Below, piece by piece: positions 33,830 through 42,584 of a DNA stretch of 64,000 nt. Source of the stretch: Brevibacillus_C sp046036945 (GTDB lineage: Bacteria > Bacillota > Bacilli > Brevibacillales > Brevibacillaceae); the NCBI RefSeq assembly GCF_046036945.1, contig NZ_JBJQOQ010000022.1, forward strand, positions 26,164 through 90,163. Direction: 5' to 3'. A program made the position numbers and the translations under genes. Position 1 is the stretch's first letter. Every line of letters starts with the position of its first letter. Below the pieces are notes generated by a model, which did no database searches, had not been told where the DNA came from, and saw only the letters and a list, made by a program, of their open reading frames with translations.

Positions 33830-34762
33830 ATGAGCGTCGTATTCACGTTTCCTGGCCAGGGTTCCCAAGAGCCTCATATGCTTCGCAGCCTGCCTCCCCA
33901 TCCGGTGATTGCCGGGACGCTTCAAGAGGCGAGCGAGATCCTGGGCGAGGACCTGCTTTTATGGGACAGCGAGGATGCACTGAAGTCGACTGTCGCCGTT
34001 CAGGTCGCGCTGCTGGTCTCTGGAGTGGCTGCTGCCCGTGCGCTGCAGGCGGAAGGAGCGCATGTCGATTGGGCTGCAGGTCACTCAGTCGGAGCCTTTG
34101 GGGCCGCAGTCATCGCTGGTTCCCTTGCTTTTCCCACTGCGCTGACGTTGGTGAAATTGCGGGGGGAGCTGATGGAAAACGCCTTTCGGCAAGGGTATGG
34201 CATGGGGGTTGTTTTGGGCATCCAGCAGCAAAAGCTGCATGACATCGTTGCCAGGACTTTCTCCCGCGAAGACCCTGTCTATCTGGCCAACTACAACGCG
34301 CCCGATCAGATCGTGGTAGCCGGGTCTGTCCGGGGCGTAGACAGAGTGCTGGCAACCGCCCGGCAGGAAGGAGCTAGAAGGGCAGAACGTATTCAGGTGA
34401 ACGTTCCCTCCCACTGCCCTTTGCTCGATCCCGTCGCGGACAAATTGGCAGAGGCGCTGAAAGAGGTACCATTGCGCAGGCCGGCGATCCCCTACGCCTC
34501 AAACCGTACGGGCCGTACCCTGCTGGACCCGGAAGCGATCAGGGAAGATTTGGCGTACGGCGTGTCCCGCCCGGTACGTTGGCATGAGGCTGCTTCGCTG
34601 CTGGTTGAACGGGGAGCCCGCTTGTTTATCGAAATGCCTCCCGGGCGCGTTTTGACCAACCTGGCGAAAACCGCTTTTCCTTCTATCCGCTCAGTCTCGG
34701 TAGCCGACAGCGGCCTTAAGACTTGCTGTATTCTGGCCAACCGGCACAAGGCAAACGATTAA
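33830..34762 (+). CDS. mdcH: Malonyl-CoA:ACP acyltransferase MdcH
   Basis: MdcH loads malonyl onto the malonate decarboxylase carrier protein to start its catalytic cycle. The 310-residue protein is a FabD-like acyltransferase with VFTFPGQGSQEPHML, the nucleophile Ser in AAGHSVGAFGAAVIAG, a conserved Arg in KLRGELM, and the His in NVPSHCPLLDPVA. ATG 33830 follows GGAGGG; a longer frame overlaps the GntR gene and is not needed. It precedes mdcA by 23 bases. Confidence 0.9.
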   Translation: MSVVFTFPGQGSQEPHMLRSLPPHPVIAGTLQEASEILGEDLLLWDSEDALKSTVAVQVALLVSGVAAARALQAEGAHVDWAAGHSVGAFGAAVIAGSLAFPTALTLVKLRGELMENAFRQGYGMGVVLGIQQQKLHDIVARTFSREDPVYLANYNAPDQIVVAGSVRGVDRVLATARQEGARRAERIQVNVPSHCPLLDPVADKLAEALKEVPLRRPAIPYASNRTGRTLLDPEAIREDLAYGVSRPVRWHEAASLLVERGARLFIEMPPGRVLTNLAKTAFPSIRSVSVADSGLKTCCILANRHKAND

Positions 34763-34785
34763 CAATGTGAAAGGAGAAGGATACT

Positions 34786-36447
34786 GTGCAGCGAGACAAT
34801 CGAACTGTCACAAGTGAACGCTCATGGACCACCCGCCGCGATGCGAAAGCGGCACGGGTAGCCAAGCTGGAAGGCATCGCCAGCGGGCGGGTCATCCCGA
34901 CCGAAAGCATCGTCGAGGCGCTGGAAGCGCTGATCGCCCCGGGAGATCGGGTGGTGCTGGAGGGAAACAACCAGAAGCAGGCCTCGTTTCTGTCCAAAGC
35001 GTTGGCCCAGGTTGACCCCGCAAAAGTCAACAATTTGCACATGATTATGTCCAGCATCTCCCGGCCGGAGCATTTGGACATTTTCGAACAGGGCATCGCA
35101 AGAAAAATTGATTTTTCCTACGCCGGTCCGCAAAGCCTGCGCATCGCGCAAATGCTGGAGGACGGCAAGCTGACGATGGGAGAAATACATACCTATCTCG
35201 AATTGTACGGAAGGCTGTTTATCGACCTGATCCCCTCGGTCGCCTTGGTCGCTGCAGATAAGGCGGACCGGTCGGGCAATCTGTACACAGGAGCCAATAC
35301 GGAGGAAACGCCTACTTTGGTTGAAGCCGCTGCCTTTCGAGATGGCATCGTGATCGCGCAGGTCAACGAATTGGCAGAAGAGCTTCCCCGCGTGGACATA
35401 CCCGGCTCATGGATTGATTTTGTCGTAGTGGCCGACAAGCCTTACCAGCTGGAGGCGCTGTTTACCAGAGACCCGCGCCACATCACCGAAATTCAGGTAC
35501 TGATGGCGATGATGACGATTCGCGGCATTTACGAGCGCCACAATGTCCAGTCGCTGAACCATGGCATTGGCTATAATACAGCGGCGATCGAGCTCTTGCT
35601 TCCGACATACGGAGAATCTTTAGGATTAAAAGGGAAAATATGCAAACACTGGGCGCTCAACCCTCATCCTACCCTCATCCCGGCGATTGAAAGCGGCTGG
35701 GTCGAAAGCGTCCACTGTTTTGGCGGGGAGGTCGGGATGGAGAGGTATGTCGCGGCCCGGCCCGATGTCTTTTTTACCGGCCGCGACGGCAGCTTGCGTT
35801 CCAACCGGGCGCTCTGCCAGGTCGCCGGACAGTACGCAGTCGACCTGTTCATCGGCTCGACCCTGCAGATGGATCGGGACGGTAATTCCTCGACCGTGAC
35901 GAGCGGCAGGCTGGCCGGTTTTGGCGGAGCACCCAATATGGGACACGATCCCCGCGGCCGCCGTCACTCTACTCCCGCCTGGTTAAACATGATCACCTCG
36001 GACAACCCGCTGGAGCGGGGGAGAAAGCTCGTCGTGCAGATGGTGGAGACTTTTCAGACAGGGAATTGCCCCGTATTCGTGGAGGAGCTGGACGCGGTTC
36101 AGGTAGGCCGCACCGCACATTTGGCAACCGCTCCGGTGATGATCTACGGAGAGGACGTCACCCACGTCGTGACAGAGGAAGGGATCGCCTATTTGTACAT
36201 GGCAAGCAGCATGGAGGAACGCCGAAGAGCGATTGCGGCGATCGCCGGCGTAACGCCGATCGGGATGGAGCATGACCCAAGAGAGACAGAGCGGCTGCGC
36301 AGGGAGGGAATCATCGCCCTGCCGGAGGATTTGGGAGTCCGCCGGACAGATGCCAAGCGCTCGCTGCTTGCCGCAAAGAGTGTAGAAGAGCTGGTCGAGT
36401 GGTCAGGGGGACTGTATCAGCCGCCGCTCAAATTCCGGAGCTGGTAA
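34786..36447 (+). CDS. mdcA: Malonate decarboxylase alpha subunit MdcA
   Basis: MdcA is the acetyl-S-ACP:malonate ACP transferase that swaps acetate for malonate on the carrier protein. The 553-residue protein has the family features VVLEGNNQKQASFLSKAL, DFSYAGPQSLRIAQML, KADRSGNLYTGANTEE, NHGIGYNTAAIELLLPTYG and GGAPNMGHDPRGRRH. The GTG start at 34786 is preceded by AAGGAGAAGG. It heads the core decarboxylase subunits. Confidence 0.95.
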   Translation: MQRDNRTVTSERSWTTRRDAKAARVAKLEGIASGRVIPTESIVEALEALIAPGDRVVLEGNNQKQASFLSKALAQVDPAKVNNLHMIMSSISRPEHLDIFEQGIARKIDFSYAGPQSLRIAQMLEDGKLTMGEIHTYLELYGRLFIDLIPSVALVAADKADRSGNLYTGANTEETPTLVEAAAFRDGIVIAQVNELAEELPRVDIPGSWIDFVVVADKPYQLEALFTRDPRHITEIQVLMAMMTIRGIYERHNVQSLNHGIGYNTAAIELLLPTYGESLGLKGKICKHWALNPHPTLIPAIESGWVESVHCFGGEVGMERYVAARPDVFFTGRDGSLRSNRALCQVAGQYAVDLFIGSTLQMDRDGNSSTVTSGRLAGFGGAPNMGHDPRGRRHSTPAWLNMITSDNPLERGRKLVVQMVETFQTGNCPVFVEELDAVQVGRTAHLATAPVMIYGEDVTHVVTEEGIAYLYMASSMEERRRAIAAIAGVTPIGMEHDPRETERLRREGIIALPEDLGVRRTDAKRSLLAAKSVEELVEWSGGLYQPPLKFRSW

Positions 36448-36462
36448 AGGGAGGGATGCGAA

Positions 36463-37353
36463 GTGGTTTGGACGAATGCCGCACAGTGCGGTGAATACCT
36501 TGCCAGTCAGGCCGTCGCCGCTCTCCTGGAGGAAGCCCGGCTCACGCCGAAACCCGGGCTCGTAGATGAAGAGAGTACGGGAGCCCACGACGACCTCAAC
36601 ATCGAACTGATGATCCGTTCGGCGACCGCCCTGGAGGAAACGTTTGCCGAGATCGGTTTTACAGCTTACCGCCGGCTTCCATCCCAATTGCTGCGCGAAG
36701 AGATCGCCGAGATTGGCCGCCAGGGGGAGAAGGTCATGCTCACGGCGACCGGCGGCTCGAATACCCATAAGGGTGCGATCTGGGCGATTGGGCTGTTGAC
36801 GGCTGCCGCCGCGATGCTTGACCCGGGTGCGTCACCATTCGAGATCGCCTCCACTGCAGGAAAGCTCGCCTGTTATCCCGATCGGTATGCTCCCAGGCAA
36901 TCTTCAAACGGCTCACGCGTACAGCGCCGCTATGGGGTGGAAGGCGCGAGGGGGGAGGCCCAGCAAGGGTTTCCCCATGTGATCCGCATCGCCCTGCCGA
37001 CTTTGTACCAAGCGCGGCGGCACGGCGTATCGGAGAAGCTGGCCAAGCTGGATGCGCTGGTCGCGCTGATCGCCAATCTGGATGACACGTGCCTGCTGCA
37101 TCGCGGCGGGATGGAGGCGCTGTTGGCTGCAAAAGAAAAGGCAAACATGATACGGGCCACGGGCGGCGTGTCGACTCGCATCGGTTGGAAATTGCTTCGG
37201 GAGCTGGACGAAGATCTGTTGGTCCGCCATGCTTCCCCCGGGGGCAGCGCTGATCTGCTGGCTGCCGCACTTTTTCTCGACCGGCTGCATGCTGGCGGAA
37301 GCGGCGGCCCGGTCATCCTGAAGCGAAACGAAGCGTATGCAAGGCAAGTATAA
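36463..37353 (+). CDS. mdcB: Triphosphoribosyl-dephospho-CoA synthase MdcB
   Basis: MdcB, a CitG relative, makes the 2'-(5''-triphosphoribosyl)-3'-dephospho-CoA precursor of the carrier protein's prosthetic group from ATP and dephospho-CoA. The 296-residue protein has LTPKPGLVDEESTGAHDDLN, TATGGSNTHKGAIWAIGLL, and late NLDDTCLLHRGG and SPGGSADLLAAALFL. GTG 36463 follows GGGAGGG. Its presence shows the cell makes its own cofactor. Confidence 0.92.
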   Translation: MVWTNAAQCGEYLASQAVAALLEEARLTPKPGLVDEESTGAHDDLNIELMIRSATALEETFAEIGFTAYRRLPSQLLREEIAEIGRQGEKVMLTATGGSNTHKGAIWAIGLLTAAAAMLDPGASPFEIASTAGKLACYPDRYAPRQSSNGSRVQRRYGVEGARGEAQQGFPHVIRIALPTLYQARRHGVSEKLAKLDALVALIANLDDTCLLHRGGMEALLAAKEKANMIRATGGVSTRIGWKLLRELDEDLLVRHASPGGSADLLAAALFLDRLHAGGSGGPVILKRNEAYARQV

Positions 37354-37376
37354 CGCGATGTACGGAGGTGTTGAGA

Positions 37377-37673
37377 ATGGAGACCTTCACGTTCGAATTC
37401 CCCGCGACCAAGCAGCTGCAGGGGCGGGCCCATGTAGGTGTGGTTGGCTCCGGTGATTTGGAGATCCTGCTCGAACCGTCGGCCGAGCCCCGCACGCGTG
37501 TCGTGATCCGGACCGGTTGTACCGGATTTCAAGAAAAGTGGCGGTTGGTACTGGAGCGTTTTTTGGTGGCGAATGACGTGGCGGCAGATATCCAGGTGAA
37601 CGATTTTGGCGCGACCCCAGGGGTTGTGACGTTGAGGCTGGCGCAGGCATTGGAGGTGAGCCAGGGCAGATGA
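37377..37673 (+). CDS. mdcC: Malonate decarboxylase acyl carrier protein (delta subunit) MdcC
   Basis: This 98-residue carrier holds the phosphoribosyl-dephospho-CoA arm. S25 in HVGVVGSGDLEIL occupies the place of the modified serine known in Klebsiella MdcC. ATG 37377 is seven bases after GGAGGTG and is preferred over a GTG at 37368. Its stop overlaps the next start by four bases, as expected for subunits made in fixed ratio. Confidence 0.93.
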   Translation: METFTFEFPATKQLQGRAHVGVVGSGDLEILLEPSAEPRTRVVIRTGCTGFQEKWRLVLERFLVANDVAADIQVNDFGATPGVVTLRLAQALEVSQGR

Positions 37674-39361
37674 GACGCAGGGAAAGCTTTGTCGAGCTGG
37701 ATGCGCGAGAACGCGCGCGAGCGGTGCTGGATGAAGGCAGCTTCCGCGAGCTTCTCGGTCCCTTTGACCGGATGGAATCGCCCCATTTAGAGACCCAGGG
37801 AATCGTCCCGCAGAGTGATGACGGAGTAGTCGTAGCGCGGGGAAAAATCGCCGGACAGCCCGCTGTGGTCATTTCGATTGAAGGCAAGTTTCAGGGAGGC
37901 GGCATCGGGGAGGTAGCCGGGGCCAAAATCGCCGGAGCGCTGGAGCTGGCGCAAAAAGACAACGAAAACGGGGTGAGTACGCGTCCCGTCCTCCTGTTTG
38001 ATACCGGCGGGGTGCGGCTGCAGGAGGCCAATTACGGACTTTTGTCGATTGCCGAGATCCAGGCGGCGATTGTCGCCCTGCGCAGGCATGTCCCGGTCGT
38101 TGGCGTCATCCCGGGGAAGATCGGATCTTTTGGCGGGATGTCGATTACCGCCGGCTTATTAAGCGCCCTGATAATGACGCGCGAAGGCAGGCTTGGCTTA
38201 AACGGACCAGAGGTGATCGAACAGGAAGCGGGGATCGAAGAATTTGATTCTGCAGACCGGCAGTTGATCTGGAACACCATCGGCGGTGCGCAGCGCGTCA
38301 CCACAGGATTTGCCGATGAACTGGCGGCAGATGATGTCACAGCTATTGCCGAAGCGATCCAGGCGGTTTTTGCCAAGGGAGTCAGGGAAACGCCGCGAAG
38401 TTCCCAAGTGGGGCTGTACCGCTCTCTCTTGCAAGCCGTGGATCCTGCACAGCCGCTTCATCCGGAGAGATTTCGGGAAATATGGCAGGAAAGGCAGGAC
38501 GCAGGTGAAAAGACTTCCCGCAAAGCTGCTGAGCGCGATTACGGAAACAAGCCACCTAGCAGAGGGAGAACCTGGTTTCACATGCTGACCGGCGGGTGCG
38601 AGCCAATTGGCGGAGATGTCCCGTCCGTCTTGTGTGCCGATGGATCATTGGGAGGAGAACGGGTCCGCTATATCGCAGTGGTTCCTGACCCAGACAGCCG
38701 CTTTCCCCGGGCGCGTCAGGGAGAAGTCGGCCTGGAAGAAGGCTGGGCCATCGCTGAATACATCCGCCAAGCGATCGAGGCCGACCGAGCGGGAGAGCGC
38801 CGCGCGATTGTAGCCATCGTCGATGTGCCCAGCCAGGCCTATGGCTATCGCGAAGAACTGCTGGGGATTCACCTTTCGTGCGCAGCAGCAGTCGACGCGT
38901 ATGCGACTGCCAGAGAGCTCGGGCATCCGGTCATCACCCTGATCGTCGGCCATGCCATCTCGGGGGCCTTCCTGTCCCACGGTATGCAAGCAAACCGGAT
39001 CTTGGCCTTGGATGACGAACGGGTCAACGTGCATGTCATGTCCAAGCAGTCGGCTGCGAGGATTACTCGCCGCTCCGTGGCGGAACTGGAGGAAGCGACG
39101 AAGAAGGTGCCGGCGATGGCCTACGACATCCGTTCCTTCGCGACGCTCGGAGCGCTGGACGAGCTGATCAGCGGCGTCAATGCCGATACACCGGGAGACG
39201 AGGACTTCGCCCTGGTGCGGGATAAAATAGCCGGGGCGGTCGACAGCGCCCGTCATGCTCCCCGTGATCTGCTCGTACGGCTGTCTTCAGAGGCTGCTCT
39301 GCAGGGCGGTCGTACCGCTTCCATACAAGTGCGCAGAATGCTGGCTGAACAGTGGAGGTAA
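37670..39361 (+). CDS. mdcDE: Fused malonate decarboxylase beta and gamma subunits (MdcD-MdcE)
   Basis: MdcD and MdcE form the carboxyltransferase-like decarboxylase that releases CO2 from malonyl-S-ACP. In Klebsiella and Pseudomonas they are separate; here one 563-residue frame covers both. The beta part is about 1-280 (SFVELDARERARAVLDEGSF, GGGIGEVAGAKIAGALELA, LLFDTGGVRLQEANYGLL, GKIGSFGGMSITAGL). A polar linker of about 40 residues follows. The gamma part is about 315-563 (RGRTWFHMLTG, DVPSQAYGYREELLGIH, GHAISGAFLSHGMQANRILAL). No stop or frameshift separates the halves. Confidence 0.93.
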   Translation: MRRRESFVELDARERARAVLDEGSFRELLGPFDRMESPHLETQGIVPQSDDGVVVARGKIAGQPAVVISIEGKFQGGGIGEVAGAKIAGALELAQKDNENGVSTRPVLLFDTGGVRLQEANYGLLSIAEIQAAIVALRRHVPVVGVIPGKIGSFGGMSITAGLLSALIMTREGRLGLNGPEVIEQEAGIEEFDSADRQLIWNTIGGAQRVTTGFADELAADDVTAIAEAIQAVFAKGVRETPRSSQVGLYRSLLQAVDPAQPLHPERFREIWQERQDAGEKTSRKAAERDYGNKPPSRGRTWFHMLTGGCEPIGGDVPSVLCADGSLGGERVRYIAVVPDPDSRFPRARQGEVGLEEGWAIAEYIRQAIEADRAGERRAIVAIVDVPSQAYGYREELLGIHLSCAAAVDAYATARELGHPVITLIVGHAISGAFLSHGMQANRILALDDERVNVHVMSKQSAARITRRSVAELEEATKKVPAMAYDIRSFATLGALDELISGVNADTPGDEDFALVRDKIAGAVDSARHAPRDLLVRLSSEAALQGGRTASIQVRRMLAEQWR

Positions 39362-39993
39362 GGGCGCATGATCTGCTGCAGTTCCGGGGTGCTGAGGATA
39401 TAATCGCATCCCGGCCACTGCCCAATTGGGTCGTCGAAGCGGTGAAGCTCGCTCCCTTTGCCGTCGTCAGGCGGGCTCCCGTCGATCAGGACAACATCCC
39501 TGTAGGCATCCGCGGTCCAGCCCGGAATCAGCGGTTTGCGGCGTTCCTCCCGCGCTCAGCAGTAATCAGGCACATCGCGCCGGAACAGCTGGCCCGGCAG
39601 CAGGGGTGGAAACAATGCCTGCGCGGCAAACAAGTCAAGGCCCTGCAAGCACTCGATTTTGTCGATGAGACTTGCCGGATCCATCAGCTTTTATGGGGGC
39701 CTGCGGGAAGCGTCGGCTTTGAACTTGCCAGTGGATGGCCTGTGGTCACGGCCGAGAGTGACGTGGATGTAGTGATTCGCGCTCCGCTGTTTTTGCCAGC
39801 CTGGCGGGCCAGACAAATCGCCGATGACTTTTCACGCGCTCCGGTGAGGATTGACGTACAGATCGAGACGCCAAGGGGTGCTGTTTCCTTAATCGAGTAT
39901 GCACGAGGGTCCATGCCGATTTTGCTGCGGACGTTGGCGGGGCCGGTGCTCGCGGACAATCCATGGGAGCATCATGAGAATCATTCCGAATGA
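39352..39993 (+). CDS. mdcG: Malonate decarboxylase holo-ACP synthase MdcG
   Basis: MdcG transfers the prosthetic group onto the carrier MdcC. The 213-residue protein starts VEVRAHDLLQF as in the family and has a nucleotidyltransferase-like second half with LLWGPAGSVGFELASGWPVVTAESDVDVVIRAP (the two Asp residues of SDVDVV are the likely metal ligands), then VRIDVQIETPRGAVSL. The GTG start at 39352 overlaps mdcDE by ten bases. A nearby ATG at 39368 is in the wrong frame. Confidence 0.88.
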   Translation: MEVRAHDLLQFRGAEDIIASRPLPNWVVEAVKLAPFAVVRRAPVDQDNIPVGIRGPARNQRFAAFLPRSAVIRHIAPEQLARQQGWKQCLRGKQVKALQALDFVDETCRIHQLLWGPAGSVGFELASGWPVVTAESDVDVVIRAPLFLPAWRARQIADDFSRAPVRIDVQIETPRGAVSLIEYARGSMPILLRTLAGPVLADNPWEHHENHSE

Positions 39994-40008
39994 TAGGAAC
40001 GGAACAGA

Positions 40009-40048
40009 GAGCCTCGGGATACGGGATATCCACGAAGCTCTTTTTTTT
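40009..40048 (+). terminator. Terminator of the malonate operon
   Basis: GAGC...GCTC and GGATA...TATCC form a stem with one mismatch zone, followed by eight Ts (40041-40048). Confidence 0.7.
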
Positions 40049-40388
40049 CAGTTTCTGGGCTTTTGGTGAAGCCGCGTCCCCTTGTTGATGCGCAAAATCC
40101 ATTTCCCTAATAATGTTCGGATGGCCTTGGCGTAAATTGGGATAAGTCGTAAATACCCATATCAGACAGGAACATGGAGTCACTTCCTTTTTTTCGTCTT
40201 CGTAATAGGTCGATGGGCGTCGATACAGGATATTCGTATAGGGAGCAATAGGTACGTCAATGTGTACGCCCGAAAACAGCAGGGTATCGTCAGTCGGCTG
40301 GAGTGCGTTCGCCACGTATAAAAGCGAAGAGAGCGGGAGCTTCGCAGAGATCTGTTATCTAACAGATCTAATTTTTCAGAATAATCCG
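40049..40388. other. Intergenic stretch without a supported gene
   Basis: About 340 bases between the malonate terminator and the next promoter. A minus-strand open frame crosses it and runs back over the terminator into mdcG, but it lacks a ribosome binding site. AGATCTGTTATCTAACAGATCT (about 40349-40370) is a near-perfect palindrome and may be an operator or hairpin. Nothing else is evident. Confidence 0.4.
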
Positions 40389-40419
40389 TTGACAGGTCAT
40401 CTGATATCCAATATATTGG
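40389..40419 (+). promoter_or_regulatory. Strong promoter with a palindrome on its -10
   Basis: TTGACA (40389-40394) and TATATT (40412-40417) are exactly 17 bases apart. The perfect 12-bp palindrome CCAATATATTGG (40408-40419) covers the -10 and is a candidate autoregulatory site. The expected transcription start falls at about 40424, the A of the GntR start codon. Confidence 0.65.
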
Positions 40420-40423
40420 TTTT

Positions 40424-41083
40424 ATGAAAGCAAATTCAATCAAGCCGATTGCCCGTCCCACCCTTCGGGAACAGGTATACCACCAGTTAAAGACGGCGAT
40501 CATCACCCTTGAGTTGGAACCCGGCCAGCGAGTGAAAGACAGTGAGCTGGCGGACCGCTTCGGGGTGAGCCGAACGCCGGTGCGGGAAGCGTTGAAACGG
40601 CTGGAAGACGAGGGACTGGTGGAAACCGCTCCCGGTTCTCTGACCCGGGTAACACAGTTATATGAAGAGGAGGCGAAGCATGCATTCACCGTTGTTGCCA
40701 TCCTGCACGCCCTGGCAGCACGGCTGGCGACACCATTGTTGGAGCAGGCCGACATCTTGCTGATGGAGCACTGTAATGCGGAGCTGGAACAGGCGCTTGC
40801 GGCGAAAGACATCGTTGGAGCAGTGGAAGCAGATGACCAGTTTCACGACATCGCTGTACAAAAGACAGGGAACCGGGAGATCGTCCTGGCACTGGAGCGG
40901 GTTTTGCCTAAAATCAGGCGCCTGGAATTCGGAAAATTCGGAACCTTCGAAGGCAGCACATCTGTTGAACAGCACCGGGAGATCTTGCGGGCGATCAAGA
41001 GCGGCGAGAGTAAAAAAGCGTCGGATCTGGTGGAAGAGAACTGGCTTAGTCTCGGCAGGTTGTTGACAGGAGGAAGAATCTGA
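40424..41083 (+). CDS. GntR/FadR-family regulator, probably leaderless
   Basis: This 219-residue protein has an N-terminal winged helix (about 10-75: LREQVYHQLKTAIITLELEPG, SRTPVREALKRLEDEGLVE) and a C-terminal FCD domain (about 85-210, DDQFHDIAVQKTGNREIV, EQHREILRAI). No ribosome binding site precedes the ATG: the -10 box ends six bases before it, so the transcript should start at or next to the start codon. It lies 24 bases before the SHMT-fold gene and probably controls it. Confidence 0.85.
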   Translation: MKANSIKPIARPTLREQVYHQLKTAIITLELEPGQRVKDSELADRFGVSRTPVREALKRLEDEGLVETAPGSLTRVTQLYEEEAKHAFTVVAILHALAARLATPLLEQADILLMEHCNAELEQALAAKDIVGAVEADDQFHDIAVQKTGNREIVLALERVLPKIRRLEFGKFGTFEGSTSVEQHREILRAIKSGESKKASDLVEENWLSLGRLLTGGRI

Positions 41084-41107
41084 TAAAAAATGGAAAGGGG
41101 TTACGAG

Positions 41108-42445
41108 ATGAATCCGATGACAAAACAGGTTGAGGTTCACGATCCGGGCATCCTGCAGTGGGCCCGGGAGATCATCGAGCAGTGCCCTTCGCCTCGCTTG
41201 ATGCAGCAGGAGGTCATAAACGCCGTTAACAGAAACGCGCTTTGGCGCGGCGAGGAGTGCCTGAATCTGCTGGCACCGGAGGCGCCCACCAGTCCCACCG
41301 TCCGCCGTCTGCTTTCTGCGGAAGTAGGCATCCGGGCGGCCGAAGGAAACATCGGACCGGAACAAAGGTGGTTCGCAGGAACGCGCTACATCGATGAGAT
41401 CGAAGCCCTGTGTGTGGAACTGCTGAAAAAAGTCTTCCGGACAAACTACGCCGACCATCGCCTGGTGGCCAGTATGATCGGCAACATGACCGTGTATGCG
41501 GCGATGACAGAGCCGGGAGACAACATCATGAGTCTCACCCAGCCGTTTGGCGGACACTCGAGCAATCGCATGGACGGGCCTGCCGGCATCCGCGGGCTTA
41601 AGATCTGGGACGTCCCGATGGACCTGGTCGAACTGGAAGTGGACCTGGAGGCCTTCTCAGAAATCGCCCGCAAAGTACAGCCAAAACTGGTCACACTGGG
41701 CGCTTCCATGACGCTGTTCCCCTTCCCGCTGAAGGAGATGGCGCAGGTCGTAGCCGAATGGGGCGGAAAAATCGTGTTTGACGGCGCCCATCAGCTTGGC
41801 CTGATCGGCGGCGGCCAGTTCCAGGATCCGCTGGGCGAAGGGGCCGTCGTGATGATCGGTTCGGCCGGCAAGACCTTCAGCGGGCCGCAGAGCGGGATCA
41901 TCGTCTGGAACGATCCGGCCTTGACCAAGCCGATTACCGATACGATTTTCCCTGCACTGGCCGCAACCCATCAGGTCAACCGCGTTGCCGCGCTGGCCGC
42001 TGCCGCTGCGGAGTTTCTGGCCTTCGGTAAGGAGTACATGGCACAGATCGTCGCCAACGCGCAGGCGCTCGGCAAAGCGCTGCACGATCGGGGTATTCCT
42101 GTTCTCGGGGCACATAAAGGCTTTACGCGTACCCATCAAGTCATTCTCGACGTGAAAGCGTTCGGCGGCGGCTACCAGGTGGCGACTCGTTTGGCCAAGG
42201 CCAATATCATTACAAACAAGAACCTGATTCCGGGCGATCGTCCGGAAGATTGGGACCATCCCAGCGGCCTGCGGATGGGAACGACGGAAGTGACCAGGCT
42301 CGGCATGAAGGAAGCGGAGATGGAAGTGATCGCCGACTTGATCGCCCGTGTACTGGCGAACAAAGAGCAGCCGGAAGTCCTTAAACCCCGGGTGATGGAA
42401 TTGAGGTCGTCGTTCCGCAAAGTGCATTACTGTTTCGATGAGTAA
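41108..42445 (+). CDS. SHMT-fold PLP enzyme, divergent from serine hydroxymethyltransferase
   Basis: This 445-residue fold-type I PLP enzyme resembles serine hydroxymethyltransferase: EECLNLLAPEAPTSPTVRRLL, GNIGPEQRWFAGTRYIDEIE, LVASMIGNMTVYAA, LTQPFGGHSSN and KIVFDGAHQLGLI. The PLP-lysine segment reads IGSAGKTFSGPQSGII rather than the THKTLRGPRGG of true SHMT, and SHMT folate-binding features are not evident. It may be a relative acting on another beta-hydroxy amino acid (aldolase, transaldolase or alpha-methylserine type). The GntR partner suggests an inducible catabolic role. ATG 41108 is used; a second ATG is three codons on. Confidence 0.75.
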   Translation: MNPMTKQVEVHDPGILQWAREIIEQCPSPRLMQQEVINAVNRNALWRGEECLNLLAPEAPTSPTVRRLLSAEVGIRAAEGNIGPEQRWFAGTRYIDEIEALCVELLKKVFRTNYADHRLVASMIGNMTVYAAMTEPGDNIMSLTQPFGGHSSNRMDGPAGIRGLKIWDVPMDLVELEVDLEAFSEIARKVQPKLVTLGASMTLFPFPLKEMAQVVAEWGGKIVFDGAHQLGLIGGGQFQDPLGEGAVVMIGSAGKTFSGPQSGIIVWNDPALTKPITDTIFPALAATHQVNRVAALAAAAAEFLAFGKEYMAQIVANAQALGKALHDRGIPVLGAHKGFTRTHQVILDVKAFGGGYQVATRLAKANIITNKNLIPGDRPEDWDHPSGLRMGTTEVTRLGMKEAEMEVIADLIARVLANKEQPEVLKPRVMELRSSFRKVHYCFDE

Positions 42446-42520
42446 AATGAACGTAACCAACTGTTCACCGGCAAAGTGACAAGGATCACTGTCCCGCCCG
42501 GGCGATTCCTGTAGAGTGAG

Positions 42521-42571
42521 AAAAGACCACCTTACGCGGCACATGCTGGTGCAGTCCGAAAGGTGGTCTTT
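42521..42571. terminator. Bidirectional terminator between the SHMT-fold and amine oxidase genes
   Basis: AAAGACCACCTT (42522-42533) pairs perfectly with AAGGTGGTCTTT (42559-42571, allowing one extra base) around a 25-base loop. T/A runs flank both sides and the two genes converge here. Confidence 0.7.
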
Positions 42572-42584
42572 GGCGTTAGACAGC

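Noticed and set aside
39746..40315. 189-codon minus-strand frame across the gap after mdcG
   Set aside because: It crosses the malonate terminator, overlaps mdcG and has a GTG without any ribosome binding site.
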